DNA of 64,000 nucleotides from an uncultured Roseovarius sp. (lineage in GTDB: Bacteria > Pseudomonadota > Alphaproteobacteria > Rhodobacterales > Rhodobacteraceae). Of this stretch, positions 29,680 to 38,983 are shown piece by piece. The notes under the pieces are model-generated. The model made no database searches. It had not been told where the DNA came from and saw only the letters and a program-made list of their open reading frames with translations. The position numbers were made by a program, and so were the translations under genes. The first letter of the stretch is position 1, and each line of letters begins with the position of its first letter. The DNA lies in the NCBI GenBank assembly GCA_947496175.1, contig CANMBU010000001.1, positions 62,001 through 126,000 of the forward strand, read 5' to 3'.

Positions 29680-30786
29680 CTATTCGCTCTCGTTTTGAAC
29701 GACCCAGCGATGCATGACATCACCACCAACAGCACGGCTTTCCACCAATCGAAAGCGCCGCGCGTTGTCCAGCCGATCCAGTCCCAGCGCCCCCACGCCA
29801 GGCCGTCCTTCAGCCCCGATGGCAAGACCTGCAGTGAAGCCCACCAATTCGTCCACCAGCCCCTCGGCCAGAAGTGAGGCGGCCAATGCTCCGCCCCCCT
29901 CGCAGAACACGCGCGTCAGCCCTTTTTGGCCAAGCTCCATCAAAACTGATGTCAGATTGAGCTGTCTGCCGGTCAATTGACAAGTCAAAAGTTCGGCCCC
30001 GACGCCATTCCACGCCTCGACCAGCGAGGCATCTGCATCCGGTCCGTGGCACAGCCAGACCGGCACATCGCGCGCCGTGCGCGCCAGGTTGCTCATCAGG
30101 GGCAGGTCGAGACGGCGCGACACAGCGATCCGCACCGGTTGATGTGTCACGCCGAGGTCTCGCACGGTCAAGGATGGGTCATCGGCCCGTACCGTGCCCG
30201 CCCCCACCATCACGGCGTCATGGCGTGCGCGCATGGCATGCACCCACCGTCTTGCCTCTGGCCCCGTGATCCACTGACTGTGCCCGCTTGCAGTTGCAAT
30301 CCGACCGTCAAACGACGTGGCAAGCTTGAGCGTTACCCAAGGTCGCCCAAGACGCACCCGCGTCAGGAAGCCTGATAATACGTCTTCCGCCTCTTGCGCC
30401 AAAAGACCGGTTTCGACAATGAGCCCGGCAGTGCGCAGAGCCTCAAACCCACCCCCGGATACGTTCGGGTGCGGATCGACAATAGGCACCACGACGCGCG
30501 CGATGCCGGCTTCAACCAGCGCATCTGCACAAGGCGGTGTTTGACCATGATGACAGCAAGGTTCAAGGCTGACATAGGCGGTGGCGCCGCGCGCCGCGGT
30601 GCCAGCCTGATCCAGGGCCGCGCGTTCAGCATGTGGTCGCCCTCCGGGCGCGGTGCGGCCACGCCCCACAATGCGCCCGTCTTTGACGATGACACAACCA
30701 ACGCTTGGATTGGGCCAACATGCGCCGGTGCCCTGGCGCGCCAGCGCCAGAGCCAGTTTCAGAAACCGGGTATCGGCCTCATGCAC
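29680..30786 (-). CDS. ribD: Bifunctional riboflavin deaminase/reductase
   Basis: CWPNPSVGCVIVKDG; GGRPHAERAALDQAG; YVSLEPCCHHGQTPPCADAL; RFCEGGGALAASLL-type reductase. Confidence 0.95.
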   Translation of the reverse strand: MHEADTRFLKLALALARQGTGACWPNPSVGCVIVKDGRIVGRGRTAPGGRPHAERAALDQAGTAARGATAYVSLEPCCHHGQTPPCADALVEAGIARVVVPIVDPHPNVSGGGFEALRTAGLIVETGLLAQEAEDVLSGFLTRVRLGRPWVTLKLATSFDGRIATASGHSQWITGPEARRWVHAMRARHDAVMVGAGTVRADDPSLTVRDLGVTHQPVRIAVSRRLDLPLMSNLARTARDVPVWLCHGPDADASLVEAWNGVGAELLTCQLTGRQLNLTSVLMELGQKGLTRVFCEGGGALAASLLAEGLVDELVGFTAGLAIGAEGRPGVGALGLDRLDNARRFRLVESRAVGGDVMHRWVVQNESE

Positions 30787-30791
30787 GTGAC

Positions 30792-31262
30792 CTAAGATTC
30801 CTCCGCGGTCGTGTTCGGACGCAATTCACTCACAAACTTATCGAAATCATCTGCGGCCTGGAAGTTCTTGTAAACACTGGCAAACCTGACATAGGCCACG
30901 GTGTCAATTCGGGCCAGACTTTCCATCACGATCTCGCCCACGGTTTTCGATGGAATGTCGGTTTCCCCAAGGCTCTCCAACCGCCTTACAATGCCGGAAA
31001 TCATTTGTTCTACACGCTCAGGTTCAACCGGGCGCTTCTGCAGCGCGATGCGGATCGAGCGCTCCAGCTTGTCGCGGTCAAAATCTTCACGGCGTCCATT
31101 GGATTTCACCACAACAAGATCACGCAGTTGCACGCGCTCATAGGTGGTGAATCGTCCCCCACAGGCCGGACAAAACCGCCGCCGCCGGATCGAAACATGA
31201 TCCTCCGCGGGCCGCGAATCCTTTACCTGAGTGTCAATATTTCCACAAAACGGGCAGCGCAT
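30792..31262 (-). CDS. nrdR: Transcriptional repressor NrdR
   Basis: [45 protein letters not shown] zinc ribbon plus ATP-cone. Confidence 0.97.
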   Translation of the reverse strand: MRCPFCGNIDTQVKDSRPAEDHVSIRRRRFCPACGGRFTTYERVQLRDLVVVKSNGRREDFDRDKLERSIRIALQKRPVEPERVEQMISGIVRRLESLGETDIPSKTVGEIVMESLARIDTVAYVRFASVYKNFQAADDFDKFVSELRPNTTAEES

Positions 31263-31398
31263 TGGCCGTTCCCCTTTTCTTCTCTGCCTCTGTCGGTCAT
31301 GGGTCTGTCGCCCAAGTATCCACAGTCACTATAGGGGGTCCGCAAGGTTTTGGGTAGAGGGGAAATGACACCGCTGCATATAGCGGAAATTTCGCGAC

Positions 31399-32937
31399 TT
31401 ATCCGGGAATATGCCAATGGCGGCCCCGAATTGTTTCGACGTATTCGGGCCAGGCAAAATCCACCGGTGGCGCGTAGTCACAAAGCGGCGGTATGATGGT
31501 GCCGCCATCAGTACGAGCTTCAAATTCGTCCCATGCTGCGTGTCGCACCACATCATCCTGCAGAACCCGCAAAGCAGCGCGCGCCAGAATACGCGCTGCG
31601 GTACGCACCATAGGATCGATTGTCGCTGGCATCCCGCCCAAAGCGTTCATTGCCCAAGTTGGATAGCGGCCACCTCTCAGCGTGGGCCGCGCCACATAAA
31701 ACCGGGCAGTCGGTGCGTGCCATGTCATGTCGGTGTAATCATCAGATGTCGCATGGGTTTGCTTGGGTGGCAGCGTCTCGCGCAAAAGTGTCTCGGCAAC
31801 TTTCGGAGCGACCAATTGCGTGCAGGCGTCTAATAACGGCATATCTGACGGCTCTGTCTCACAGGCCTTTTGCACCTGCCGCATCACTTCCAACGCCGCC
31901 TCATCCCAATGAGGCGGACCCACGGCCTGCATCTCGTGCCACACAACAGAAGCCATCGCGTGATTGGTCACGCCGGGACGGGATTTGCTGACCCAATGCT
32001 TTTCCCACCGACATCCACACAACGTCGCGGACGCCTCTGCAATGCGATCCAACGCAGCCGTCACACGCTCGGCCATGTCCAGATCAGGCACCCGGATCAT
32101 ATATTGCAAATCGGCCTGCTGTGCGGGAAGGTTATCTGCCGTGGCCTGCCCGGCACCCAGAATTGCCTCAGAGATCGACCACCCACCTTGGTGCGGCAGC
32201 ATCGCATCTCGCTGTGTGCGGGCTGTTTGATACATCATCATCAGCGCGTCATTTGCGCCCGGCGCACGGGTGTCGCTATGGGCCTGCGGTATGGGTGTAC
32301 CGTCAGACATACCCCACATTTCAGGTGCATCACAAATGAACCTATAGACCATTGCATAGGCCGCACCACATTGCGTATCCCAACGCACCGTGTTGCAGAG
32401 CGGCAGCATATAGAAAGGGTGAAAGGACAGCATCGCGGCCAGACCATCATAGTATCCTTTGGCCGCATGAATAGGTTTTGAACCGCGCAATTTCTCGGCT
32501 GGCTCTCCGGTGAACCGTAACCCACCCTTGATCCCGTGACACTCCATCGCCGCCTTTGTGGCCAGAAGTCCGCCAAGCCCGGACATACCCAGCGCCGAAT
32601 GTGGGTCTGTGTGCCCTGCAGCGAGAAACCCCAAACCCTCGCGCGGTGCTTTCTCTGCTCTCGCCGCCTGACAATTGCCGGGCACCGCGTCGTATTCGGC
32701 ATACATGCCCACCACCGGCCCCGGTCCATTTGACCACGTGGCGCAAAACGCCGTGGGCATACCGCCCGAGCCCTCCTCGACCGAGAACCCCTCGGCCCTT
32801 AATCGCTCAACATACCAGGCAGCGGATTGGTATTCGCGCCAGGCGGGTTCACCAAACGCGAATATCTGCGCGCACCCCTTTGAAAGATCTTGGTGATGCG
32901 CCTTGACCCACGCCTCTGCAGTATCCGCCGCACTCAC
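31399..32937 (-). CDS. M20-type amidohydrolase (AbgB / aminobenzoyl-glutamate hydrolase-like)
   Basis: VVGMYAEYDAVPGNCQ...GHTDPHSALGMSGLGGLLATKAAMEC; FTGEPAEKLRGSKP. Confidence 0.85.
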   Translation of the reverse strand: MSAADTAEAWVKAHHQDLSKGCAQIFAFGEPAWREYQSAAWYVERLRAEGFSVEEGSGGMPTAFCATWSNGPGPVVGMYAEYDAVPGNCQAARAEKAPREGLGFLAAGHTDPHSALGMSGLGGLLATKAAMECHGIKGGLRFTGEPAEKLRGSKPIHAAKGYYDGLAAMLSFHPFYMLPLCNTVRWDTQCGAAYAMVYRFICDAPEMWGMSDGTPIPQAHSDTRAPGANDALMMMYQTARTQRDAMLPHQGGWSISEAILGAGQATADNLPAQQADLQYMIRVPDLDMAERVTAALDRIAEASATLCGCRWEKHWVSKSRPGVTNHAMASVVWHEMQAVGPPHWDEAALEVMRQVQKACETEPSDMPLLDACTQLVAPKVAETLLRETLPPKQTHATSDDYTDMTWHAPTARFYVARPTLRGGRYPTWAMNALGGMPATIDPMVRTAARILARAALRVLQDDVVRHAAWDEFEARTDGGTIIPPLCDYAPPVDFAWPEYVETIRGRHWHIPG

Positions 32938-33353
32938 GCCAGATGTCCCACGACCTGCCGGGTGTGCGGCTTGTCTCTATGTTCGAAAAGATAGAGACCC
33001 TGCCATGTTCCCAAAGTTAAACGCCCGTCTGTAATCGGGATGTTCAGGCTCACCGGCATCATTGCCGCCTTGATATGGGCGGGCATATCATCGGGGCCTT
33101 CATAGGTGTGGGTGAGGTAAGACATGCTGGGATCTGTAGTCGGCGGCACCAGCCGGGCAAAGTAATTCCGCAGATCACTCTGCACCTCGGGGTCAGCGTT
33201 TTCCTGAATGAGCAGGCTGGCCGAGGTGTGACGGATGAAGAGTGTGAGCAGGCCGGTGGAAACCCCCTGCTCCGCCACCCAGTCTGTGACCTCGCGGGTG
33301 AATTCATAGAGACCCTGACCATGGGTCGAGAGGGTGAAGGTGGTTTGGGGCAT
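32934..33353 (-). CDS. YjbQ family protein (UPF0047)
   Basis: VSTGLLTLFIRHTSASLLIQENADPEVQSDLRNYFARLVP; ITDGRLTLGTWQGLYLFEHRD. Confidence 0.9.
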   Translation of the reverse strand: MPQTTFTLSTHGQGLYEFTREVTDWVAEQGVSTGLLTLFIRHTSASLLIQENADPEVQSDLRNYFARLVPPTTDPSMSYLTHTYEGPDDMPAHIKAAMMPVSLNIPITDGRLTLGTWQGLYLFEHRDKPHTRQVVGHLA

Positions 33354-33367
33354 GGGCGTCCGTTCGT

Positions 33368-33622
33368 TCAGTAGTGATAACGGCACTGTACGATGATCAG
33401 CGCCTCATCGGTCACTTTATAGACCAGCCTGTGTTCGCGGTTAATCCGGCGTGACCAATAACCAGACAGATCGCCACGCAAAGGCTCTGGCTTGCCAGTA
33501 CCTTCAAACGGATGGCGCAGGCATTCCTTGATCAGCGTGTTGATTTTCTTGACGATGGCTTTGTCCTGGGACTGCCAGCCCACATATTGATCCCATGCGG
33601 CGGGATCAAAACAGATGATCAT
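33368..33622 (-). CDS. yoeB: YoeB/Txe-family mRNA interferase toxin
   Basis: 84 aa; KKINTLIKECLRHPFEGTGKPEPLRGDLSGYWSRRINREHRLVYKVTDEALIIVQCRYHY. Confidence 0.95.
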   Translation of the reverse strand: MIICFDPAAWDQYVGWQSQDKAIVKKINTLIKECLRHPFEGTGKPEPLRGDLSGYWSRRINREHRLVYKVTDEALIIVQCRYHY

Positions 33623-33891
33623 TCGCCGGTCTGCGCCTCAAGCTTTTCGATGGACGTCGTGACAAACTGGCTGGCCTCTACCCGCGCCACTGCCTCTTGC
33701 AGGGCTTTAGCATTGGCCGGGCTGGCCAAGAGATAGGCCGTTTCGTCCATCGCCTCATAGTCTTCGAGCGAGATCATGACGACGGGCTTGCCTTGGGCGC
33801 GCGTCACAACAATCGGCTCATGATCCTCATTCACCCGATCCATCATGGCCGAGAGGTTCTTGCGCAGGTCGGTGGAGGTTGTGTGTTTCAT
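33619..33891 (-). CDS. yefM: YefM/Phd-family antitoxin
   Basis: MKHTTSTDLRKNLSAMMDRVNEDHEPIVVTRAQGKPVVMISLEDYEAMDETAYLL; ATG at 33891; overlaps toxin start. Confidence 0.93.
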   Translation of the reverse strand: MKHTTSTDLRKNLSAMMDRVNEDHEPIVVTRAQGKPVVMISLEDYEAMDETAYLLASPANAKALQEAVARVEASQFVTTSIEKLEAQTGE

Positions 33892-33901
33892 GAGGGATAT
33901 G

Positions 33902-33919
33902 TACGTGTTTGCGTACGTA
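33902..33919. promoter_or_regulatory. Inverted repeat TACGT-N8-ACGTA just upstream of yefM; candidate TA autoregulatory operator
   Basis: tacgtgtttgcgtacgta read directly, ~10 nt upstream of the yefM start. Confidence 0.5.
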
Positions 33920-33933
33920 AATTCAAGCGCTCC

Positions 33934-33960
33934 AAAAGAAAACGGCGCCCGAAGGCGCCG
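33934..33960 (-). terminator. Rho-independent terminator of rpoD
   Basis: Minus strand: CGGCGCC-TTCG-GGCGCCG followed by TTTTCTTTT; immediately downstream of the rpoD stop. Confidence 0.9.
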
Positions 33961-33965
33961 ATTGA

Positions 33966-35951
33966 TCACTGATCCAGGAACGACCTCAACTTCCTTGACC
34001 GGCTCGGATGTTTCAGCTTGCGCAGCGCCTTCGCCTCAATCTGGCGGATACGTTCGCGCGTCACGCTGAATTGCTGGCCCACCTCTTCCAAAGTGTGGTC
34101 GGTGTTCATGCCGATGCCAAAGCGCATGCGCAGCACGCGTTCTTCGCGGGGTGTGAGTGAGCTGAGCACCCGGGTTGTGGTTTCCTTCAGGTTGTCCTGA
34201 ATGGCGCTGTCGAGAGGCAGGATAACATTCTTGTCCTCAATGAAATCCCCAAGCTGGCTGTCTTCCTCGTCGCCAATCGGCGTCTCAAGAGAAATCGGCT
34301 CCTTGGCAATTTTCATCACCTTGCGGACCTTCTCAAGCGGCATTTGCAGCTTTTCTGCCAGTTCTTCCGGCGTCGGCTCACGGCCGATCTCGTGCAACAT
34401 CTGGCGGCCCGTGCGTACCAGTTTGTTGATCGTCTCGATCATGTGAACCGGAATACGGATCGTGCGGGCCTGATCGGCAATCGACCGGGTGATCGCCTGG
34501 CGGATCCACCATGTGGCATAGGTCGAGAATTTGTAGCCGCGGCGGTACTCAAACTTGTCCACGGCCTTCATCAGGCCAATGTTGCCTTCCTGAATAAGAT
34601 CAAGGAATTGCAGGCCACGGTTCGTGTACTTTTTGGCAATCGAAATCACCAGACGCAGGTTGGCCTCGACCATTTCCTTCTTGGCCTGACGCGCCTCTTT
34701 CTCGCCCTTCTGCACCTGATTCACGATGCGGCGGAACTCAGGAATGTCCAGGCCTACATACTGACCCACCTGGGCCATATCACCGCGCAGTTCTTCCACT
34801 TTCTCAGGGCTGCGCTCCATAAACATCTTCCAGCCGCGCCCATCCTTCTTGGCCATATCTTCCAGCCAGTTTGGATCAAGCTCACGCCCACGGTATTCCT
34901 CGATGAATTCCTTGCGGTTGATACGCGCCTGATCGGCGAGTTTCACCATGGCGCTGTCAATGGCCATGATCCGGCGGTTGATGCCATAGAGCTGGTCAAT
35001 CAAAGCTTCGATACGATTGTTGTGCAAGTGAAGCTCATTCACCAACTCGACAATCTCAGCGCGCAGCTTTTGATAGGTCTTTTCCTGTTTATCCGAGAAA
35101 GATCCATCTTCGTTCAGTGTCGCCGAAATCCGGCTGTCCTGCATCTCGGAGAGCTTCTCGTAATCCGCCGCGATGCGATCCAGCGTTTCAAGCACACGCG
35201 GCTTGAGCGCGGCCTCCATCGCGGCCAGGCTCATATTGGCCTGTTCGTCATCATCATCATCGTCGTCATTGGCAATCGGATTGCCATCAGCGTCCAGTTC
35301 CGGCTCAGAGCTGGCTTCAGGCTTGGCCGCAGGCGCGCTTGTCATATTGGCGGCTTCCACCACCGGTTCGCCCTCTTCGTCGCCCATCTGGTTGCCGAAG
35401 GTGGTCTCAAGATCGATCACATCGCGCAGCAGGATGTCTTCGCCCAAAAGTTCGTCACGCCAGATTGTAATTGCCTGGAATGTCAGGGGGCTTTCGCAGA
35501 GGCCCGCAATCATCGTGTTGCGGCCCGCCTCGATGCGTTTGGCAATGGCAATCTCGCCTTCGCGACTCAAAAGCTCGACTGACCCCATCTCGCGCAGGTA
35601 CATGCGCACCGGGTCGTCCGTGCGGTCGAGCTTTTCTTCCTTGCCCGAGCCAAGCGTGATCTCGCCCTTGCGGCCAATCTCGGCCACGGCGGTGGATTTG
35701 GCCTCTTCTTCTTCGGCCTCTTCTTCCTCGATGATGTTGATACCCATCTCGCTGAGCATCGACATGACGTCTTCGATTTGCTCAGAAGACACCTGATCCG
35801 GCGGCAAAACCTTGTTCAGCTGGTCATAGGTGATAAAGCCGCGCTCACGCGCCTCGGCGATCATTTTCTTGACCGCAGTCTGGCTCATATCAAGAGAGAT
35901 TTCCGAGTCCTGGTCTTCAGGCTTCGAGTCGTCATTATCTTTGGCGGCCAT
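33966..35951 (-). CDS. rpoD: RNA polymerase primary sigma factor (sigma70)
   Basis: [77 protein letters not shown]-terminal ...[15 protein letters not shown]. Confidence 0.98.
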   Translation of the reverse strand: MAAKDNDDSKPEDQDSEISLDMSQTAVKKMIAEARERGFITYDQLNKVLPPDQVSSEQIEDVMSMLSEMGINIIEEEEAEEEEAKSTAVAEIGRKGEITLGSGKEEKLDRTDDPVRMYLREMGSVELLSREGEIAIAKRIEAGRNTMIAGLCESPLTFQAITIWRDELLGEDILLRDVIDLETTFGNQMGDEEGEPVVEAANMTSAPAAKPEASSEPELDADGNPIANDDDDDDDEQANMSLAAMEAALKPRVLETLDRIAADYEKLSEMQDSRISATLNEDGSFSDKQEKTYQKLRAEIVELVNELHLHNNRIEALIDQLYGINRRIMAIDSAMVKLADQARINRKEFIEEYRGRELDPNWLEDMAKKDGRGWKMFMERSPEKVEELRGDMAQVGQYVGLDIPEFRRIVNQVQKGEKEARQAKKEMVEANLRLVISIAKKYTNRGLQFLDLIQEGNIGLMKAVDKFEYRRGYKFSTYATWWIRQAITRSIADQARTIRIPVHMIETINKLVRTGRQMLHEIGREPTPEELAEKLQMPLEKVRKVMKIAKEPISLETPIGDEEDSQLGDFIEDKNVILPLDSAIQDNLKETTTRVLSSLTPREERVLRMRFGIGMNTDHTLEEVGQQFSVTRERIRQIEAKALRKLKHPSRSRKLRSFLDQ

Positions 35952-35982
35952 TCAGCTCTCCTGCATCCCGTTGCGCAAGGGT

Positions 35983-36025
35983 GATTCGCATAATCCGAAT
36001 CAATAGTGCGAATGAGTGATTCGCA
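35983..36025. promoter_or_regulatory. Cluster of GATTCG(CA) inverted repeats / GANTC sites in dnaG-rpoD intergenic region
   Basis: GATTCG-N7-CGAATC at 35983-36001 and TGCGAAT-N5-ATTCGCA at 36007-36025; further GAATC at 36060. Confidence 0.45.
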
Positions 36026-36065
36026 AACAGATATCCCTTATTTTTCGAATAATCCTAGCGAATCG

Positions 36066-38003
36066 TTACCGATCAGACGCTTTTCCAAACCCAATTTGCT
36101 CAAGCAGCGCATCAAATCGTTCCTTTTCCGACCGGCTGATCTGGGCGCCATTGTCGCTCTTGTCATACTCGGTGCGGTCCTCATTCTGGCTTTTCCAAGC
36201 CTTGTTGCGCGCCTCCGCGGCTTCACTCAGACGCCAGGTGACTGCCTCATCCGCCACGCCAGCCAGATCCTGTTCCGCCTCGGAAACCTCGGCCGCAAGC
36301 CCTTGCTCTGTCACGAGCTTGGCAAGGGTTTCGGTCACTGTCATACGCGCAATATCAACATCCCCCGGTCGACGCACGGAGGGCACCAAGGCGACATGGG
36401 GAAGCGTGAGAAGCTTTTCAACCGCCTCTTCGCCTAAATCAGCGGTCAGATGATCAAAAAGTTCCTTAGGCCCATGCGGGTCATAACGAAGCATCACGCT
36501 GCGGATCTGCGTCAGATGCGGTGCTGCACAGCTTAGACCCTCCAGTGCGCTTTCGAACTCCTCGAAAATCGAAGGTGTCCGAATGAGCGTGGCCAGGATC
36601 ACCGCCTCGCGAAGTTCAATTTGGTTTTCCTCGCGAGATGCGGCCAGCAAAGAGGATTTGGTGCTGGCACGTACCGGCTCTTGTTTCTTCCAGCGGCCCG
36701 CGCCCCCACCCTGACGGCGGGGATTGAAGAGCTGCCAGCGCAAATCCTTGATCGCCTGTCCGTAATGGCTTCGGATGGATGGATCGCGAATGAGTTTGAT
36801 CTTTTCGCGCAGCGCCTTGTCGAGGGCGGCCTTGCGTTCGGGGCTGTCGAAGTTCTGCCCTTCGGTCTCGCGCCGCCACAAAAGCTGCACCATCGGAAGC
36901 GCCTGATCGAGCAGCTTTTGCACGGCCCCTGCCCCGTCAGACCGCAAGAGATCATCTGGGTCCTTACCCTCAGGCATGATGGCAAAGCGCAGGCTCTTGC
37001 CCGCCTCTAGGAGCGGCAGCGCAAGGTCAATCACCCGGTGCGCCGCGCGTAGACCGGCCGTATCCCCATCCAGCGCGATGATCGGCTCATCCGCAATCCG
37101 CCAGAGCATGGCGAGCTGATGCTCGGTCACAGCCGTGCCCAGAGGGGCGACGCTGGCGCCAAACCCGGCTTGGGCCAGGGCAATGACATCCATATACCCC
37201 TCAGCCACGACCAAAGGCTGGCCTTTGCCTGCTGCCTCACGCGCAGGTCCGTGGTTGTAAAGCGTGCGGGATTTGTCAAAAAGCTCGGTCTCGGGGCTGT
37301 TGAGATACTTGGCGTTGTCGTTGGGGTCCATCGCGCGGCCACCAAAGGCAATGCACCGCCCCCGAGGATCGCGGATCGGATACATGATCCGCCCCCGGAA
37401 TGTGTCATAGGGCTTGCCCCCCTTCTGGCTTGGCTTGGCCAGACCACAGCCCAGGATCAGGTCATCCTCGATGCCCTTCCCCTTCAGCGCGTCCCAAAGC
37501 CCCTGCCAGGCATCCGGCGCGAAGCCGATCTCAAAGCGCTCATGCGCGGCCTCATCCAGCCCCCGGCCCGCAAGGTAATCCCGCGCCGCGGCCCCTGCGC
37601 CAGCGTTCAGCATCAGCCGGAAGTGACGCACAGCCGCCTCCATGACCTCCGCGAGTTGGGTGCGCCTGTCTGCCTTTTCCTGCGCTTGCGGATCCCGCTC
37701 GGGCATTTGCATGCCCGCCTCTCCGGCCAGAATGCGCACCGCTTCCATGAACTCGACATTCTCGGTTTCGCGTATGAAAGAAATCGCATCACCCTTGGCA
37801 TGACAGCCAAAGCAATAATAATAGCCCTTGCGATCATCGACGTGAAAGCTGGCGGTTTTTTCCTGATGGAAGGGGCACGGTGCCCACATATCGCCCTTGC
37901 CCTGATTGGACTTGCGCGTATCCCACATGACCTTGCGGCCCACGACCTGCACGATCGACGTGCGGGTGCGCAACTCTTCAAGGAATCCGGGTGGCAGGCT
38001 CAT
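36066..38003 (-). CDS. dnaG: DNA primase
   Basis: CPFHQEKTASFHVDDRKGYYYCFGCHAKGDAISF zinc finger; GYMDVIAL and ALDGDTAG TOPRIM motifs. Confidence 0.97.
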   Translation of the reverse strand: MSLPPGFLEELRTRTSIVQVVGRKVMWDTRKSNQGKGDMWAPCPFHQEKTASFHVDDRKGYYYCFGCHAKGDAISFIRETENVEFMEAVRILAGEAGMQMPERDPQAQEKADRRTQLAEVMEAAVRHFRLMLNAGAGAAARDYLAGRGLDEAAHERFEIGFAPDAWQGLWDALKGKGIEDDLILGCGLAKPSQKGGKPYDTFRGRIMYPIRDPRGRCIAFGGRAMDPNDNAKYLNSPETELFDKSRTLYNHGPAREAAGKGQPLVVAEGYMDVIALAQAGFGASVAPLGTAVTEHQLAMLWRIADEPIIALDGDTAGLRAAHRVIDLALPLLEAGKSLRFAIMPEGKDPDDLLRSDGAGAVQKLLDQALPMVQLLWRRETEGQNFDSPERKAALDKALREKIKLIRDPSIRSHYGQAIKDLRWQLFNPRRQGGGAGRWKKQEPVRASTKSSLLAASREENQIELREAVILATLIRTPSIFEEFESALEGLSCAAPHLTQIRSVMLRYDPHGPKELFDHLTADLGEEAVEKLLTLPHVALVPSVRRPGDVDIARMTVTETLAKLVTEQGLAAEVSEAEQDLAGVADEAVTWRLSEAAEARNKAWKSQNEDRTEYDKSDNGAQISRSEKERFDALLEQIGFGKASDR

Positions 38004-38058
38004 GGACTATATATGCGGCAAGACTGGCCGCTCGCCAAGGCGCATCCGCAGAGTATTC

Positions 38059-38391
38059 TCAGGGATCGTAGCCCAAACAGCTTTTCTCGTAAGTCGCGCT
38101 GATGCTTTTGTCAGCGCCATCTTCGGCAATGATCTCTGCCTCAAGCGTATACACCCAATCCACCAATGGTCCGACAGTGGGTTGATATTTCTCCGCCACG
38201 GCTGAGTCGCCACTCATGAATCCGTCTTTGACGGCGTTGACATCTGCCCCGCCAGCACGTTCAGCGACAGCCTGCGACACGATACCGGCCGTCACAGCGC
38301 AGGTTTCTTTTTGTTTTTCGTCACTTGCCAATGCAGGGCTTATCGCACCGATAAGCACCCCCACGCCAAGCGCGATTGTGATACGTGGCAT
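38059..38391 (-). CDS. Hypothetical small secreted protein
   Basis: 110 aa; signal peptide MPRITIALGVGVLIGAISPALA; follows soxG. Confidence 0.65.
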   Translation of the reverse strand: MPRITIALGVGVLIGAISPALASDEKQKETCAVTAGIVSQAVAERAGGADVNAVKDGFMSGDSAVAEKYQPTVGPLVDWVYTLEAEIIAEDGADKSISATYEKSCLGYDP

Positions 38392-38434
38392 ATTACTGGT
38401 CCCTCACGCCTCATTTTTTGCGACTTTGGCAGGC

Positions 38435-38983
38435 TCAGCCACGCGCCGCAACCCCTTCCATGGCGTCAGTGATCTCATGCAGCGCTGTGCGGGCAAAGGC
38501 CCGGAAGATCATCAGCTGGAACTCGGTCTCAGACATCCGGGTGAGCGAGCTCATCATATGCGCCACTTCCGTGCGGGCCGTGCTGTTGATCGGGAATTGC
38601 TTCAGTCGCGTGTCGATCGGGCAAAGCCGCGCCAGCGCCGCTTCGATTCCGTCGCCGCGCAGCGAAAGCACCGCCCAGGCATCCGACTGATCCGTCAACG
38701 CGGCCTCCCTGGCCAGTGCCGGGTCCGGTACCACCCCGATCAAAAGCGCCATGTCGCGTCCAAACCATAGGCAGCTCGCCTCTTTGCCCGGCAAAAACAT
38801 GTTTGGCTTGGGAAAGGTGATCCCATGTGCCTTTTTCAACAAATCGGACACCGCTTTCTGTCGCCCCGGATAAGGCGCAATCGAGGTAACTGGCCTAAGG
38901 TCGCCCACCTCTTGCACCACCATCGTGCCCACCTCGACGGGCGTCGCGCCCTGCAAGGGCGTAGTCGGCTCAAGCTTAACCAC
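38435..38983 (-). CDS. soxG: Sarcosine oxidase gamma subunit
   Basis: Location after soxA; VSDLLKKAHGITFPKPNMFLPGKEASCLWFGRDMALLIG; GTG start at 38983 assumed, overlapping soxA stop. Confidence 0.85.
   Translation of the reverse strand: MVKLEPTTPLQGATPVEVGTMVVQEVGDLRPVTSIAPYPGRQKAVSDLLKKAHGITFPKPNMFLPGKEASCLWFGRDMALLIGVVPDPALAREAALTDQSDAWAVLSLRGDGIEAALARLCPIDTRLKQFPINSTARTEVAHMMSSLTRMSETEFQLMIFRAFARTALHEITDAMEGVAARG

Noticed and set aside
35240-35275. tcatcatcatcatcgtcgtc trinucleotide repeat
   Set aside because: Encodes the acidic Asp run of RpoD; expected coding low complexity rather than a separate element
34344-35582. 412-aa plus-strand ORF antisense to rpoD (also 34201..34446, 35173..35796)
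   Set aside because: Lies wholly within unmistakable rpoD on the other strand; high-GC shadow ORF with no recognisable domain
37119-38102. 327-aa plus-strand ORF
   Set aside because: Antisense shadow of dnaG
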